A DNA stretch of 51,665 nucleotides from Saccoglossus kowalevskii (Eukaryota > Hemichordata > Enteropneusta > Harrimaniidae), in the NCBI RefSeq assembly GCF_000003605.2, contig NW_003132852.1:238302-289966 (forward strand), written 5' to 3'. The notes beneath the pieces were generated by a model, which was not told the origin of the DNA, ran no database searches, and saw nothing but the letters and a program-made list of their open reading frames with translations. Every line of letters begins with the position of its first letter. Position 1 is the stretch's first letter. This document shows, piece by piece, positions 36,420 through 49,875 of the stretch. The translations under genes and the position numbers were made by a program.

Positions 36420-37440
36420 AACTAAATTTTTATCTCCGCTGTCGACGAAGTTTATAGTATTACTGATTGGCCGTCGGCGTCCGTCGTCACCGTCGCCGTC
36501 GTCACCTTTACATTTTCGACTTCTTCTTAAAAACCACAAACTGTATAGCTGTGAAACTTTCTATGAAGATACCTTGGGTGGTTCTCTCTCAGATTTGTTC
36601 ATTTTGTGTGGATATGTTCAATTGTCTTATTTATAGCGAATATTTTTTGTCATTTTTGGTCAAAAATGCTATTTTCGACTTCTTCTTGAAAACAGCTAGC
36701 CCAAATGATTTGATACTTGGGTACCTTGGTGGACCTCTCTCAGATTTGTTCATTTCGTGATGATATCTTTAATTCTCTGATTTTAATGAATATTTTTGTC
36801 ATTTTTGGTAAAGAGTGATATTTTTGACTCCTTGTTAAAAACCGAAAGTTCAATTGCTTTGATATTACATATCTTGGTACTACATGTGGACCTCTCCCAG
36901 ATTTGTTCATTTAGTGATGATATCTTCAAGTCTCTAATTTTGATGAATATTTTTCTCATTTTTGTAAAAAGTGACATTTTCGACTCCTTGTTAAAAACCG
37001 AAAGTCCAATTTCTTTGATATTACATATCTAGGTACTACATGTGGACCTCTCTCAGATTTGTTCATTTCGTGATGATATCTTTAATTCTCTTTTTTTCAT
37101 GAATAGTTTTTGTCATTTTTGGTAAAAAGTGATATTTTCGACTTATTGCTAAAAACACCAAGTCTAATTGCTTTGATATTATATATACTACATAGGTACT
37201 ACAGGTAGACCTCTCTCAGATTTGTTCATTTCGTGATGATTTCGTTCTTCAATTATCTAATTTTAATATTTTTGATAAAAAGTTTTTCGAATTTTTGTTG
37301 AAAACAGCAAGTCCAACTGCTCTAATACTATACATATTGTTCATTTTCTGATGATATCTTCAGTTCTTTAATTGAAATGTGCATTGATAACAGCGGGGCT
37401 ATCTCAGCCGACAGGCTGCTGGTTATAATAAAATATTTGT
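36420..37440 (+). repeat. About 170-bp tandem repeat block with CCGTCGGCGTCCGTC head
   Basis: It opens with GGCCGTCGGCGTCCGTCGTC, then has about five imperfect copies of a 160 to 175-bp unit. Each contains TTTTCGACTTCTTCTT or TTTTTGACTCCTTGTTAAAA, then TGGACCTCTCTCAGATTTGT and TCATTTCGTGATGATATCTT. It closes near CAGCGGGGCTATCTCAGCCG. Repeats with a GTCCGTC head and TTCGACTTCTTC core are common in invertebrate genomes. Open frames here (FDFFLKTASP and similar) are by-products of the repeat. Confidence 0.8.
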
Positions 37441-37879
37441 CAGACTTAAATAAAGATCGGAGCGAGATGGCTTTGCTAATAGTGGCAATTCATTTCGTCC
37501 TGTTAATATGGATTATTGTTTGTTCATTTTACTCGCTCTCTGTGTTAAAATAAATCTGCTTTTTAATCAATATACCATACTGCCGTTTTATGGATGATTT
37601 TAAAAGTAGTGAAAATTAGCAGCAAGTCATTGTATGAAGGCGAATGACAAAGACGGGATGTAGTGCATTTATACAGATTGATTGAGTGAGAATGTAATTG
37701 GATAAGAATACATTTATTTCAGTGAGCATGTTTCTCTGAAATTTAAAGATTTTTTATTTGTCTCACTATTTCTGTTTCCCAGGAATTTGCCGTGCCCAGA
37801 TGGGCTGCATTCGAGGCATCAATACCACAGGGGAAAATATTTGGCACGTCCATTCATATAAATGACGAAAGAATTTAAA

Positions 37880-38760
37880 GATGCCTTTGTTTGTATTGCT
37901 TCATGACTAATCTATTTTGAAGTGTCAGTGTTCACAATTATATTATTAGGTATTTTGGTTTCTACAGTTCCAAGAAAGGTTTGAATTTCAGTAAAAAAAC
38001 TTATTTAGCTGCACATAATGCGAGGATTTTGTTATCTAACATTGTTATTATTCTTTGTATCTTTAATGTTTATTTAATAATAAATATTTACTTGGTTGTG
38101 TGATTTGTTTATTGTTGGATGATTACTGTGCAATAATGCTTGATCGTGAAACGCATCTTTTGATATATTTTGTTAATTAACAATATTCAAAAGGATGATG
38201 ATTTTTGCTACCATATTATCGCTGGAACCCTTTTTAAATCCTGTCTGTTAAAAGCAATTTTCAAACTACTACGATCACATTTTTCTAGTGAAAACACTTT
38301 TTCAAAATGTCTGTCTAGTGAAATACTTTTTTGAAGAGTTGTGATGGTAAATACTTCATTAAAACATGTCAGTTGAGACACTATTCCGCATGTCATGATC
38401 ATAAATTTCACTTCACAAAATGTATGTCTAGTGAAATTACTTTTAAAAAAGTTGTGTTAGTGAACACTTGTCATTACATGTTTCTGGTGAAAGCACTTTA
38501 CAGAAATGTGTGTCTACTATTAAAAGCACTATTAAAATAAGCACTTTTCAAAACATGTTCCTAGTGGAAACACTTTTCTGAAAATGCACTTGTTGTCACT
38601 ATAAGCATTTGTTAATACATGTTTTTGTTGGGAACACGTTAAACAATGTGTTATATGCAAAAACAACCATAAAATTCTGCAACCAAAAACACTGACTAAT
38701 CATATACACTGACTATGCAGATTATAAACACTTTGGATGTTTTAAAGTGGGGACAAGACT
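37880..38760. repeat. Dispersed repeat, copy 2
   Basis: Collinear with 18640 to 19440: TTTAAAG, CTATTTTGAAGTGTCA, GGTTTGAATTTCAGTAAA, TTAGCTGCACATA, then multiple CACTTTTcAAAATGT/TCTAGTGAAA blocks. It has the same orientation as copy 1. Confidence 0.6.
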
Positions 38761-38841
38761 GTAAAAACTTTAAATGTGCCATTTCCCATGGGATTTTTTT
38801 TTGTCATAGGGTGTAATATGGAAATTGATATTATACCCTTA

Positions 38842-39500
38842 TCAAGTTGAAGATAGGTATCACTCGTATTTTATAACTAAACTATATAACCACCATATTT
38901 TCGAAAAATCAATTCACTCTAATTGAAAGTCTAGCAAACCAATTCCCGAATTGTCTACCAACGCTAAACCAAAATCTCTAATCAATGTGTACCCTTTGCT
39001 TTAGCTAATCTTTTCAACTAAATCACACTGTCTAAACAATCATACCTGGCTTATTTTCCTGAACCATCTAAAATACTTGTGAGCTGAAAAGTATTCTACT
39101 GCCAATTACAACCAAATTATATAGTTTGGAATCGCCACTTTAGTGCTTGCTATATTCATAGAATATTTACTCAGAGCTAATTGTGTTTTATTGATTACCA
39201 TAAAATAGGAGGAGGATTTTACAAGTTAATATTGTATGTCGTCGATGAAACACAACCAGCTATTCGCATGCTATTGATGAATTAATTAAACTGTTTTTTG
39301 TTATGTCCTAGTAACAAATCCAACAAACTCATCAGGTGTCATGTGATATACATTGTAAAAATGGAACACATTACACATTAGATTTCAATGAATTCAGAAT
39401 TAATTCTTCTTTCTCAATTGACTAATTTTAGAATGTTTTACTCAGATGATTGTGTGTTATTGTAACTATGGTAACATTTGTGGAAACAAGCAAAGCCAAA
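38842..39500. repeat. Dispersed direct repeat A, copy 1
   Basis: It begins GTTGAAGATAGGTATCACTC and includes TAGGAGGAGGATTTTACAAG and TATGTCGTCGATGAAACACA. The same words occur in order at 41927 to 42760. Confidence 0.7.
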
Positions 39501-40179
39501 ATGAGTCAGCGGAATGATATACGTTTTAAGGGACTTGATTTATTTTTTGTATGTTTAACCCGACCTTATCAAACAGGCTTTACATCAATCACATGCCAAC
39601 AGTACTAAAATATTCCTTTGAGAAATACTAGTAAAGATTTAGTAGATTCCCATGAATCTGCTATTTCCAATTCCGATGACATTTCCATGGGAAAAAAATA
39701 CATTTTCCCGGATAATTGCTTTACATAATGACAGTGTCATTTTGAAACAGATCATAGGGAAACTTCAGTCCCAATAATTAGTGATTAGTTTGAATCTGAA
39801 AATCATTATCGTCTTTGGAAAAAGTGTATGTGGAGATAAACAGATTGGGGATGTATATTTTGCAGCTATGCACAGTAGCACTGTAGCTAAATCCAAAGCA
39901 ATGCTTTCTATTATAGACTAGTGTATTCAGGAAATGTGGTATCTTTTGATTGGAGTGGCACCCAATTAAAAACAGTAAGAAAATTGTAAAAAAATCATAA
40001 TATCAATTATTCATAGATAATTTCCACAAATTGGCCTATTTAATGCACTAAACAAATGATTACCAAAATATTGGCATATCTAGGGATAGACATAAGTTCT
40101 AGAAATTGGTTTGACTAATATCATTCAAATCTGTGCGAAACATTGTATAGTTGATTGACTGTGAATAACATGATCCTGA

Positions 40180-40620
40180 CAGGAAACTTTGCCATTGACC
40201 CAAGATAACGTGTGCATATATATTGAATACTACTTTAGAGCTCTTTTTGGACGCGGATGGCTGTTTTGCATATACACCATAACATATATCCCGAAACCAA
40301 ATGTGCAAGCACAATTTATTGGTACTAGGATTAACATGTTGAACCACTCAGTTTGAGCCATGAAGTGTTAGTTGTTGTACAATACCATTTTTTTGGACAG
40401 ACCAGCTAAATTTGAACAAAAATCTTGCCGTTGCGACAATGTATTTTCACAAGAACAAATTTGTTATTTTAAAAGTGTTGGCAAACATGATTATAGTAGG
40501 AAGGCAATCAGTAATGTCACTGGATCATGTAATGCAATTGGGCCTTTGAGTGATAATAAAACGTGTAAAATAAAATGCTGCAAATCGCACACAAACTATC
40601 ATGGGGGACCACACAAATAA
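40180..40620 (+). pseudogene. Coding-like relic, two in-frame stops, unidentified
   Basis: One plus-strand frame is open from 40180 to 40353 (QETLPLTQDNVCIYIEYYF, then GRGWLFCIYTITYIPKP), has two stops close together, and is open again to the stop at 40620. The second part is Cys-rich (KSCRCDNVFSQEQICYF, SNVTGSCNAIGPLSDNKTC, KIKCCKSHTNYHGG). Nearly 150 codons in one frame with only two adjacent stops is suggestive of a dead gene or transposon. I do not recognise the family. Confidence 0.35.
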
Positions 40621-40956
40621 ATACTGAGTGTTAAAAACAATATTATAACTAATGGTTGTTAGGTCAAGGATTGAACCTGGTTTGTATTGGTAAATGATTA
40701 TAACAATGCAAAACAACAAAAAGGTTGGATTCGCAATAGATTGAAGTAATACGATTACAAATATATAAAGAGCAATTAATTAGATTTTGATGGAGCTTGT
40801 TACAAATAAGCTATGGGTTGATACACTAGCCACTGACATATATGAGATTAACAACTAGTAACACATTTTATTACGGCATTTCCGACGATTTATTTTCTCA
40901 ATATTGCAAATGTTTTGAATGTTTTTTTGTCCCCCCCCCTACTCCAATGACAAAGA

Positions 40957-41151
40957 TTGCAGTTGGAAAACAATTCACTGAATAATCAGACAGTGGTCAA
41001 GCTAACTGTAGCCACCAATGGTGTAATCAACCGTCTTGTTCATATTCACATACGAAACACACAAATGGAAGGGAGAGTTGGAATTACAAAGTTCCATTCA
41101 TTATGTGTTCACTATGGCTACCAAAGAAATTGGCCCAGTAATTTCATCTGA
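40957..41151 (+). pseudogene. Coding-like relic, unidentified
   Basis: 64 codons in the same frame as the relic at 40180 to 40620: NQTVVKLTVATNGVINRLVH, then IRNTQMEGRVGITKFHSL. It has mixed composition and no motif I know. It may belong to the same dead element. Confidence 0.22.
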
Positions 41152-41926
41152 TTCCTACTTTCCTCCAAACAGGGCAATACAACATTAGTGGAGAGGAGCA
41201 GAGAAAACGTTTGAAAGGCAGTCGATCAGCATATTGTATGATAGTATTTCTAATGGCAGCCTTTTACATGTTAAAGAAGTAAGGTTTCCTCACTATTATT
41301 ACGTGTAAGGTTAGTGACAAAATTGTTAGCACACTGGAAGAGAAGACGATAATGGAAGAAAAACTGTTATTACAAGTACAAATGTGTCGGAGCTGAAGAT
41401 TAAGATTGCTACAGATAATGCCACAGTCCAAGCTTTTGAATGAATTCATGAAAATGTCAGACCATAGAGAAGTTCACTGTACATACATAAATTATTTACA
41501 TCTGCAGAAGATGTGGAAGTTAAAAAGAGAATCACAATGATAAAAGTTGTTTCAAGAAGCTCAACCAACAGTTGCAAAACTACATACAACACAGTGTATA
41601 ATTAAATAACACGCAATTTATGCATGCAGTTCCAGTAAATGTGGTTATATCATTCATAGTTTAGATGTATTTGCAGCCTCAAAACACATAGTATATTATT
41701 TTGAGCAGTGTGATAGCAGCTTCATACACACTAAACAAGCATAAGGTTACTAAAATACCTGGTCATATCTTGAAGAACAGTATGACAACCTTTATAATGT
41801 TGCCAAGACATACACTCCAGAAGATGGGCTGATATCAATGCAGAGGATAAACAAGCATGAACAATTGTGTAATCTTTCTAATTTTGTGTGGAAACGCTAT
41901 GGCAGTATATTATGCTAAGTATAGTA

Positions 41927-42760
41927 AGTTGAAGGTAGGTATCACTCATATTATCATAGTAAGTATCTGCTCAAATTTGACTGGAAATGTCTACTATTTG
42001 CTCTATTCTTGAACTGCCCACTCCCACTCCAATTTCCAGAACTATATCATGTAGCATGTAGCATCACATTCCTACACATTTATGACATAATCACATACTG
42101 CCTAACTGTCTTACTAATCATATTTCTGAACTGTTCATCCAACATACTTTTTACTCTACTTATTCTATTGTTGGTCAAGCTGTTCACCCAATTCCTATAT
42201 AGTCTACCTAGCTTATTCATGGTCAATATACCCTCTTCATTTTCTGCCCAATAATTTATCCTACTCATGATCTGTCTAATCAATGTATTGTCTAAATGTG
42301 TATCTGGATTATTCCTGAGCCATGTTTTCTTTCCATATCTCCCAAATTGAAAATACTTGCAATAACAACTGAATTATATAGTATTAAATCGTCACATTAT
42401 TGCTCGCAGTTATATTTATAGAATATATTTTTCAGAGGTGCTTGTGTTTTATTGATTACCATGAAACAGGAGGAGAATTTTACAAGTTAATACTGTATGT
42501 CGTCGATGAAACACAAGCACTTATTCAAATGTTAGTGATAAATTAATTAAAATGCTTTTTTGTTTATTGCCCGGTAACCAATCGAACAAGCTCATCAAGT
42601 GTCATGCGATATGCATTGTAAGAATAGAGCACATTACACATTTAATTTAATGATTTCAGAATTATTACTTCTTTCTCAATTGAATAATTTCAGAATCTTT
42701 TACTCAGAGCTGATTGTGTTTAATTGTTACGATGGCAACATTTCTGGACAATGCCTTATC
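41927..42760. repeat. Dispersed direct repeat A, copy 2
   Basis: It matches 38842 to 39500 in order (GTTGAAGGTAGGTATCACTC, ACAGGAGGAGAATTTTACAA, TATGTCGTCGATGAAACACA). It has extra internal sequence at 42070 to 42300, where the minus strand is open. Confidence 0.7.
42080..42372 (-). pseudogene. Coding-like minus-strand relic inside repeat A
   Basis: About 98 open codons, including KKTWLRNNPDTHLDNTLIRQ, INYWAENEEGILTMNKLGRL and NWVNSLTNNRISRVKSML. Composition is protein-like and rich in Asn, Arg and Leu. The equivalent part of repeat copy 1 is broken by stops. It is probably a transposon protein fragment of unknown family. Confidence 0.3.
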
Positions 42761-43115
42761 ACGGCAACAAAAGGATAGGCCACTTTTTGAAGAACAATAT
42801 GGCTGAAGAACCCTTACATTATTGCCCAAGAATTCACTACAGAAATAATAAATGGTCTGATATCAGTACAAAATATATGGTAGCACGAACAATTGTGTGA
42901 TCTTTCTAATTTTGGGTGAAAACGTTAGGGTTAGCTTCACCTTACTGATGATTTCAATTTTAAGATTTAGTGGTTTACACAGAAAATGAGTATTCGACAT
43001 TGTTTGTAAAATATTTCGTGTGCTGCTTGCAAACGGAAACACCACAGTATTATGCTTATAGTGAAAGCAATGACAAAGACAACAAAACGGCTTCAACAAC
43101 TGTAGAAATGTATAG

Positions 43116-43289
43116 CAGCACTTTATTGGATTCCCATTAGTGAACACCCGGGATACCGTACTATTCTCAACAAAAGACATACTAAGAAGACAGGTAACTC
43201 TTATTTGCACAGGATATGTGTATATAGCCACTGACCTAGGCCTTATTTGTAACAACTTGCCAAAAGAATTTGAATCATGGAAATGTTGA
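43116..43289 (+). pseudogene. Coding-like plus-strand relic, unidentified
   Basis: 57 codons between stops: FIGFPLVNTRDTVLFSTKDI, then RRQVTLICTGYVYIATDLGL and CNNLPKEFESWKC. It is protein-like. The 172-codon minus-strand frame across 42863 to 43381 is more likely its shadow. Confidence 0.28.
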
Positions 43290-43727
43290 TCTTCGTTTTG
43301 CGTTTGTGGGGATAAAGTTATGCCAAATAATGATACAGTTGCATAATATAGAATAGGGCATTTGGAAAAAAAAGTATACATCAGTACAACAAGAATTTAA
43401 TAAGGATAATATAGAAAAGATGTTCGATAAGAGAACCCCAGAGTGAAGAAGACAAAGCGTTACATTATAAATCACCCAAGAAAATCATAGAGTTTGACTG
43501 TGCCACAGTAAACATAATTACTTCAGGGTTCAGATTCGAAGTGTTGACTAGATTTTGTTGGAGAATGTAAAAAGGATATTCCCTCAAATTACCATGCCCA
43601 CAAATTATTGGAGATTCCAAAGATATCTGGAGACGCAAAAATGAATCAATAGGTATCATTAGCACATGGCGAACCACACTGCCCTAATAGATTTATACTA
43701 TCCTTATGAATAGATTAGCGGGAATAC

Positions 43728-43886
43728 ATGAAGGGTTCAATAGACCAAACTGTGCATACTTTTGTAAAGAATGCTAGATTACCTGATTTGTTTTTGGAGT
43801 TTCCTGGTGCATGGCCTGGACATCATTATGACTTTCAATTGCAGCCTGAAGACAATTATTTAAAGGTTGTTGCTGATGCCCCATGA
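43728..43886 (+). pseudogene. Coding-like plus-strand relic, unidentified
   Basis: From ATG 43728 to TGA 43886: MKGSIDQTVHTFVKNARLPD, then LFLEFPGAWPGHHYDFQL and EDNYLKVVADAP. It is protein-like (52 codons), near the relic at 43116 but in a shorter open stretch. Possibly part of the same dead element. Confidence 0.28.
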
Positions 43887-44673
43887 AATTAACAACAAGA
43901 ATTTGAAAGAAGCATAAGATACTGTATATAATGCAAATTGTTCAAATGTTTTGAATATGAAATCAAGAAATCAGTAATTGCGAGTTAGACCCAGTTCTAA
44001 TTAAGACTACTCTTTCGAGTGAACAATATCATATCACATAACATCTTATATCTTAATCCGTAAAAGAAATATCGATAACAAGTCTAATGACGTATCAGAA
44101 AGTGGTTTGATCCACCCACGAAAAACAGTGTACAGCCGGTATGGAGTCCGGTGATTGTATTGGACCGAATTAGTTAGGCCTATGTTTTTTATACGTGGTC
44201 ATTGGAAAAGCCCACCGTGAAACAAAATTACTAGAAAGCCACATCCTTTATTGGCAAGTTTAGTATAGTATGTTTTATTTGCACCGGATATTAAACAAGC
44301 GCACTAGTTTAATATTATGATGAAAAAGACGTATCATTGTCATATAATATATATTTCACATAATATATCAACAACCATAAATATAACAACTTTCATTCTT
44401 GAAAAAAAGGCATGCCCTTTATGGTATATAATTCACAGACCCCCTTGGGTACCTCACACATCCGTTGGTATGTTTCTATCATTTCTAACTCAGGTGAAAT
44501 AGAGGTGACAAGTCAATTGTCTATATTCCTGAACGAATTTACTTAAAAATAGTAAATGTGAAGTAGAAAAAGAGAAACGTAGAGGCCAAAACGACTAGAT
44601 ATAAATGAACTCGCCCACGACGCCTGGACCGCGAAAACTTTTTACAAATATTACTACGGGACTATAGCGGGAG

Positions 44674-46965
44674 AGGGGTGGTTGAGACACATACTGTTTT
44701 TTTTACATCCAAACCAATGCTGTAAGTGTATATCGAACATAAGACAAGTATAAATTTTGTTAGCTATTGTAAACATCATCATCAGTGATTTTAAGCTGAT
44801 TCAAGCGCATTTTCATGGTGTGACTGAATTTCTGCATAAAATTACTATGTTAGGTAACACTCGTTTATCATATAAACAGAACACTCCGCGCAGTTCTTAT
44901 CGACAAAACAATCATAATGTTATTACTTTATCGTCATTATTGACTAAGCCTACTACTCGTTTTGCTCCAATCAGGTGTTACCATAGTATTAGAATATTGA
45001 CTAGATGAATGAGTGTGATTAGTTGTAGCTTGTTTTATTGGGTTTATGAAAGCGGGTTAAATTACATCAATTAAAATCAGTGAATTTAAATTCATTACTA
45101 TTTCATGATTTCATCACTAATTATAGAATATTTAGCTCATAATCATTATGTTTTATTGGTTACCATGGAAACAATTATGAAAGCAGAGAGAGAAACTGAA
45201 ATAGGATAATAATAATGCACATTCCAATATTCATTTTGATCATAAAACGATCAAAATGACACTAACGAGGTGGGGAAGTCATCAAGTAATAACTGGTGTT
45301 TTGAACTACTAGGAAATATTATGTTTGTTTTTTTATAATTCCCAATGATTCTATCTGAGAATAATATAGCAGTTGTACTAAAAGACAAAATAGTTCAATT
45401 CTGACATCGCATATTTTACTAGTGGAATGCAGGAATCGCATCTTCACTGCGAGGTCATACTGACTCTTCGAATAATGTTGATTTTGTAGTAAATAGAATA
45501 ATACATTTCACCCAAACTAATAACAAACTTGTTACTAGCATCGTTATTTTAAATTTACCTTAAAAAAATGTGTAATGATTATCTGTATGAGACATGCATT
45601 ACTAAATTCCTTGTTGCAAAAATAAAGATACAGGAATGTTTTTATGAAAACTACAATCGAAATATACATTGGGTATAAATAGGATATATATCATACGTGA
45701 CCCGGCAATATCAGATTTTAAACTAGCTTTCGCGGGAAAGTAATGCAAATTAGTACAGGAGTTTAATACTGTGTAATATGGCACCCCGATTATCTCATAT
45801 ATTTCTATTTCGCAGTGTTTAAAGGCTTAAAATCCAATATAGATATCGTAATTTGTGAGATGCGTATTTGAGGCACAGTAGAACGTTCTGGTTCATTTAC
45901 ATAACCTTATTACCTTTCATTGACAACAATAACCGTTAGTTAACCCTATTGCGATTATTTTAGGAACTATCACTAGATGTACGGTTTCGAAGATGCATTG
46001 GTAACATAACTACCAATTATCAAGTCAATTCAAACCAAATCATATTTCATAAAATTAGCAATAACATACCAACAGACTATAGATATTTAGAAAAAAAGTC
46101 ATATAAGGAAATTTACAAAGAAAGTGTGCAAGTCTAAGAACACAAAACAAACGAGTGACAATGATTGACAAAACAAATCACAAGAACAAATAGTCGAACA
46201 AATGTACAATAAACTACATAGACACATTAGATATATTGAAAATGAAAGATATATGGGCTCAATGGTATACATAACATAATGTTAGGCCAGTGAGCATAAT
46301 CAGCTCCACATGTTTCATCAGTTATATTTCTTTTTAAGCCATAAACAATGTTTTCTGTTTGAAACTTTCACCCTAAGTTCAAATGTAGTACGTATATAAC
46401 TTATAACCTTGCAAACTTGTGTTTTTCTTAAGCTTGCTGCCACACAAGGTCTCGGCGCTTAGCTGCATATCTCTGTTGTTAGATAAAACATATATTTGGA
46501 TGTTTTGCTTACTTCATAGGTAGTATTTTTCCGTTAAACCAAAAAAATGTCAGTTACACAATATAATGTACTTTAACATTGTCGCGACTTACCTTAGCTT
46601 AGCGCGAGAACGCAGAAAGAAAGTACAGTGTGTGACCAGTCTAGCATGTTATACGATCAACGTGCTTGCAGTTCTTTTTCAGTAATCCAGTGATTGGCCA
46701 TTGCATATCACATGATTATTGCGCCTTACAGTAGATTGGCTGGCTCTAGTTAGTTTTATATTATATTATACATTCATAACACATGCCCTAATATATTATA
46801 CTGAGCTGCTGGAAGCATGTGGATTGTTAAAAGTTATTTATTAAAATGTTAATATGACTATTATTAATATTGGATTTGATTTGGCAAATCGTGAAATGAT
46901 TTTCTCAGATCCGATTGTATTATATTGTCAAGCTTTATAGAAAAAAAAACATTCATCATTATGAT
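44674..46965. repeat. 2.3-kb tandem duplication, unit 1
   Basis: Starts AGGGGTGGTTGAGACACATA. Shared landmarks in order with unit 2: TATATCGAACATAAGACAA, ATTTTAAGCTGATTCAAGCG, GAACACTCCGCGCAGTTCTT, TCATCAAGTAATAACTGGTG, GGAATGCAGGAATCGCATCT, CCAGTGATTGGCCATTGCAT, and an end near TGTATTATATTGTCAA. Open frames are not conserved between units, so it is non-coding repeat. Confidence 0.85.
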
Positions 46966-49195
46966 AGGGGTGGTTGAGCCACATACTGTTTTCTTTACTT
47001 CGAAGACAATGCAGTAAGTGTATATCGAACATAAGACAATTATAAATTGTGTTAGCTATTGTAAACATCACGCAGTGCAGCGATTTTAAGCTGATTCCAG
47101 CGAATTTCCATGAATGGATTGTGGCTGAATTTCTGCATAAAATAATTAAATTGTCGCCAATAACATTAGTTTGTCGTATAAACAGACATTGTTTCACTAT
47201 TGTAAAACTCAGGTGTTAGCATAGTATTAGAATATTGACTAGATGAATGAGTATGATTAGATGTGATTTTAAGCTGATTCAAGCGCATTTTCATGGTGTG
47301 ACTGAATTTCTGCATAAAATTACTATGTTAGGTAACACTCGTTTATCATATAAACAGAACACTCCGCGCAGTTCTTATCGACAAAACAATCATAATCATT
47401 ATTGACTAAGCCTACTAATCGTTTTGCTCCAATCAGGTGTTACCATAGTATTAGAATATTGACTAGATGAATGAGTGTGATTAGTTGTAGCTTGTTTTAT
47501 TGGGTTTATGAAAGCGGGTTAAATTACATTAATTAATATCAGTGAAATTAAATTCATTACTAGTTCATGATTTCATCACTAATTATAGGATATTTGGCTC
47601 AGAATCACTATGTTTTATTGGTTACCATGGAAACATTTCTGAAAACATAAATAGGATAATAATAATGCACATTCCAATATTCATAAAACGATCAAACTGA
47701 CACTATCGAGGTGGGGACGTCATCAAGTAATAATTGGTGTTTTGAACTACTTGTGAATATTAATGTTTCTTTTTTATAATTCCCAATAATTCTATCTGAA
47801 AATAATATAGTAGTTGTACTAAAAGACAAAATAGTTCAATCCTGACATCGTACATTTCACTAGTGGAATGCAGTATTCGCATCTTCACTGCGAGGTCATA
47901 CTGACTCCTCAAATAATGTAGAATTTTTAATAAATCAGATAATTTATTTCATCCGAAATAACAAACTTGTTACTAACATCTTTATTTTAAATTTACATTA
48001 AAGAATTATGTAATAAATGATCATCAATAGAAGATATGTATTACTAAATTCGTTATTGCAATAATAACAGTAATGTTTTTATTAAATTCTTTGTAATAAC
48101 TTGTGTGGGAATGTAATGCAAATTACTACACGAGTTTAATGAACGTAATACTGAAGGGTCACGAATGCGGTACCCCGTTTATCTCATATATTTCCATTTC
48201 GCAGTTTCTAACGGCTAATATAGAGATCGTAATTTGTGAGTGCGTATTTGAGGCACAGTAGAAGTATCGTTATTTTTGGAACCATCGCTAGATTTACGGT
48301 TTCGGAGATGCATTGATAACATACCTACCAAATTTCAAGTCAATTCAAACAAAATCATATTTCATAAAATTAGCAATAACATACCCAACTGTACATTATT
48401 AGACAAAAGTGATATAACGAAATTTACAAAAAAGGTGTACAAGTCTAAGAACACAAAATTATCGCCTGGCAACGATTGACAAAACAAATGACAAGAACAA
48501 ATAGTCGAACAAATGACATGTAGATTTAACTACATAGACAAAGTATGAAGTGAAAGATATATGGGCTCCGTGGTATACATAACATGATGATAGGCCAGTG
48601 AGCATGATCAGCTCAAGTTTTCTGAGCCATAAACAATGTTTTCTGTTTGAAACTTTCGGCCTAACTTCAAATGTAATACGTATATAACATATAACTCTGC
48701 AAACTGTTTTTTTTTCTTAAGCTTGCTGCAACAAGGTTTCGACAAGAATCACATAGCTTCATATTCTTGTTGTTAAATAAAACATATGCATGTTTTGCTG
48801 ACTTCATGGGTTGTAGTTTTCCGTGAAACCAACAAATTATATGTTACAGAATATGACATACTTTAACATTGTCGCTACTTACCTTAGCTTAGCGTGAGAA
48901 CACAGAAAGGGAGTACAGGGTGTGAGCAGTCTAGCATGTCATGCAGTTCTATTTCAGTAATCCAATGATTGGCCATTGCATATCACATGATCATTGCACA
49001 TAGTTAGTCTTACATTATACATTCATTACGCATGCCCTAATATATTATTATTCAGGCTGAGCTGATCGCAGCATGTGAATATTAAAAGTTATTTATGCAA
49101 ATTTTAATACGACTATTATTATTATTGAATATGATTTGGCAAATTGAGAAATACTTTTTCCCAGATGCGTTTGTATTATATTGTCAAATGTTTCC
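46966..49195. repeat. 2.3-kb tandem duplication, unit 2
   Basis: Starts AGGGGTGGTTGAGCCACATA and follows unit 1 closely, with small deletions. It contains an extra partial internal repeat: the GATTTTAAGCTGATTC to GAATGAGT segment occurs at about 47085 to 47260 and again at about 47262 to 47480. Confidence 0.85.
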
Positions 49196-49449
49196 ATTGT
49201 ATACCAATACTGCTGTCTTTCCCTTTAAAGTACATATATTGTAAATAAACCTTTAACGCCACATAATACTATTTATACTGTGCGAATGGTTGTTTTTTTG
49301 TAATAATTGGGAAACAGATCTAACAATTAGTAATATTTCACTGCCCAGAACACCAACATTTTTACAAAGTAGACAAAACAATTCAAAAATAACAGGCACA
49401 AAAAAACGAATAATTAAATAAGTCAATAAACTAATTAATTACTTAATTT

Positions 49450-49875
49450 AGATGGAACGTTTCAAATTTATTCATATCCAGGTCGTCGTCGAAGCTGCAA
49501 CTTTCCTCTTATCTGTTTTACTGTTTTAAATTGTTTCTATTATCACGTTATAGTGATGTTGGCGATGAGCTGCACATATAACTTAACTGAAAAATGATAA
49601 ACAATTACTCAATTTAGGAAAATATATATATATTCTTTATTTGGCTAGCTTGGATATGATGTTTTTAGTAATGCCATGACTTGCAATGAAAAGTTCATTA
49701 GCATTCATGTGGAACGTTTCAAATACATTCATATCGAGGTCATCGTAAAAAACGCAACATTCCTCTTAATTAATTTAATTTTTTCCTATTATCACGTCAT
49801 GGTGATGTTGGCGATGGGCTGCACGTATAATTTAATTAAAAAGTGATAAAAATTACTCAGAAAATATATATATTG
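49450..49875. repeat. Tandem duplication of about 170 to 180 bp
   Basis: 49450 to 49632 and 49709 to 49875 share TGGAACGTTTCAAATT, TATTATCACGT, GGTGATGTTGGCGATGGGCT (variants), GCACATATAA and an AAATATATATAT end. Confidence 0.8.

Noticed and set aside
42863-43381. 172-codon minus-strand frame
   Set aside because: Composition is hydrophobic/Cys/His by antisense effect; the plus strand over 43116 to 43289 reads as the more protein-like frame.
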